DNA of 64,000 bases, from assembly GCA_020086605.1 (NCBI GenBank), contig JACBWW010000012.1:8754321-8818320 (forward strand), in the 5' to 3' direction. The notes below the pieces were generated by a model. That model searched no databases. It was not told where the DNA came from and was given only the letters and a program-made list of their open reading frames with translations. The position numbers and the translations under genes are program-made. The DNA comes from Lanius collurio (taxonomy: Eukaryota > Chordata > Aves > Passeriformes > Laniidae). This document shows, one piece after another, positions 62,190 through 64,000 of this stretch (its first letter is position 1; each line of letters begins with the position of its first letter).

Positions 62190-64000
62190 CTTGCGGAGGC
62201 AGGAGCTGGACCTTAACAATTTAAAAAAACCCACTATTTCCACCACGGCTATTTAAAATCCCCGTCCTCCCTTTACGTATTTTTAAGTGCATATTCATGT
62301 AAATACATCTGATCATATGGCAAATGTCATACTCTATGAAGAGAAAATTTGATGGCTTCACCTGAGGGAAGAATCAGCCCTTCCACCATGGCCAGGCCAT
62401 TCCTGGGTTGTCAGGTAAGGTCCCACTGCTTAGGGCGGTTGTCCTGTCACACCAAAGTCAACATACTGGCTATGAAAAGTAAAGTCATCTTATGACCACT
62501 GGTATACCTTCATTTGGGAGGAAGTAATATGGAATTCCCATGCTTTCTGAATGATTTTCCATGTGCAGAATTATATTCACAGTGGAAGGCAACTTTGACA
62601 ACAAGGAATATTTTTGTTAATAATCTTAATTCACCCATCCAGTAATGAGGTACACAAGAAGAGTTAGCTACACATACAGTGTTTTCTAAAACTATTTCAT
62701 GAAAGAAAATGTAAACAAAGTGAATTAACAGAATATATTTTTTTCTAAAGAGTAATTTTCTAATTTTTCCGTTGTGCAGCAGCTGCTGTTGCCATGCTGT
62801 CATTGCTGTTGCTATGTATTTTTGAGTGTGCCAAGATGTAATTGGCTACTTCAGCATATATAAACTATTGGTAGAGATGTTTCTATGGAAAATCACATCT
62901 TTTTTTGATTGGTTCATGCTGAAAGTAGATGTGCTTAGCTATCATCTCAATTTAAATTGAGACCAACAGGTTTTAAGTCTCATAATGCAATGAAGCCACA
63001 TGCTATTCATTGTGGTGGAACTGAATTGAGGCAAGAACTTTTATGTTGACATTATGATAGAATATGAGTGAGATTGTATCTCCATGGTCTCCAAATGTTT
63101 CCATAGTCTTTAGCAAGCTTTTTGATTCATTGCGAATTGTATTTGCTCTGAAAATATGGCTATTTCCTGGTCTTGCCTGACATAACTTGCAGGCTACTAA
63201 GTCAAAACTCATTTCAGACTAGTTATATATTTTGCCTGAGGACCTTTTATAAAGAATTATTGACTTGTGCAATGCAAAATATCTAAAAGTCCTTTGAGAG
63301 GATTGACTGATAACTATGGAAATTGTGTCAAACTCACCAGTTTAGAGGTTTGTACCCTCAGACAATTTTGTGTACAGGTGGAGGTTTTGGGAGAATGAAG
63401 TCAAATGACTCATCATTTTGGCTGGGGAAGGGATTTAACTATCTGCTTTAGACATGCCATATCACCTTAATCTACAAAGTAGAGATGTACATCTGGGCTA
63501 AGAAGTCCCTGGGTTGGTGAGAGACACTGTGTAGTAAGTATTAATTTCAGACTCATACCACTGAGCTTTTCTACAGTCAGGATGGTAGAATCTGTCTGAA
63601 AAACATTATTCATATTTATGCTAATAATCGTTTTATAACTAAAGTTTACTTAGGTTACTTGAAAACCTGCTACAGCCCAAATATAGACAGAACATAAGGT
63701 GAGGCCTAATGCGAGGTACACAAATACATGACTGCAAACACTATCGGATTAATTTTTTTGAGAACAAGTGACAAGTTGTGCAACCTTGGTTTCATAATTC
63801 TGTCTTACTTAAATACTTTCTCATTGTAGAAGTTAAAATAAAATTTGGGGGTTTTTGGACACTCTGAGGTTATAGAAATGTATTTCCAGAGGGAAATCTG
63901 CCTCCCCTGTAGGAGGTGGCTGAAGTGTTATTTAGACTTAAATGAAAAGAGACATGATTGAAGGGTTGTTAAGAAGGGACTGAACAGTGTTGGGTTACAT
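62190..64000. other. AT-rich non-coding stretch to the window end
   Basis: No gene or repeat was recognised. Minus-strand open frames at 62510-62803 and 63003-63212 are unrecognised. Confidence 0.5.

Overview
The window reads as non-coding DNA from a bird, probably a songbird. The evidence is its repeats: CR1 retrotransposon 3' ends of avian type (8345-8560, 15241-15365), a short retroposon with a tRNA-Ile-like head and a CR1-like tail (44148-44281, the architecture of zebra-finch TguSINE1), and a complete solitary LTR of an avian endogenous retrovirus (59218-59796). The base composition is AT-rich and CpG-poor, and there is no dense gene arrangement. The species cannot be named from the sequence.

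No protein-coding gene could be supported. All open frames are short (162 codons at most), lack a recognisable domain, overlap open frames on the other strand, or lie inside transposon relics. Two splice-bounded stretches (48291-48321 and 49488-49582) are listed only as candidate exons. No rRNA, functional tRNA or CRISPR array was seen.

Layout. 1-8340: unique AT-rich DNA with a compound tetranucleotide microsatellite (1868-1943) and an old CR1 tail (2845-3060). 8345-18300: two avian CR1 fragments, a small GC-rich patch (10750-10980) and a small CpG cluster (11405-11465). 18303-25110: a MITE-like hairpin relic, a possible conserved non-coding block, an ancient CR1 3' end on the + strand and a long (about 1.3 kb) ancient CR1 on the - strand. 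28303-28860: another MITE-like relic followed by a possible conserved block with an octamer site. 35250-36700: two decayed CR1 reverse-transcriptase C-terminal remnants facing each other. 44148-44960: the SINE, then a block holding a GATA palindrome and T-box, homeobox, MEF2, NK-2 and CArG matches. 50470-50560: a possible pogo/Tigger-type DNA transposon end. 51420-51830: a purine-rich strand-asymmetric tract. 59218-59796: the solo LTR with an intact 5-bp target duplication. 62005-62185: a CpG cluster with a TATA-like box and NF-kB-like and ETS/IRF-like sites.

The general picture is an intergenic or long-intron region built from old CR1 fossils, a few younger lineage-specific insertions and islands that may be regulatory. 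The regulatory calls rest on motif reading only; cross-species alignment or chromatin data would decide them. Family names for repeats come from remembered consensus features, not from a database search.
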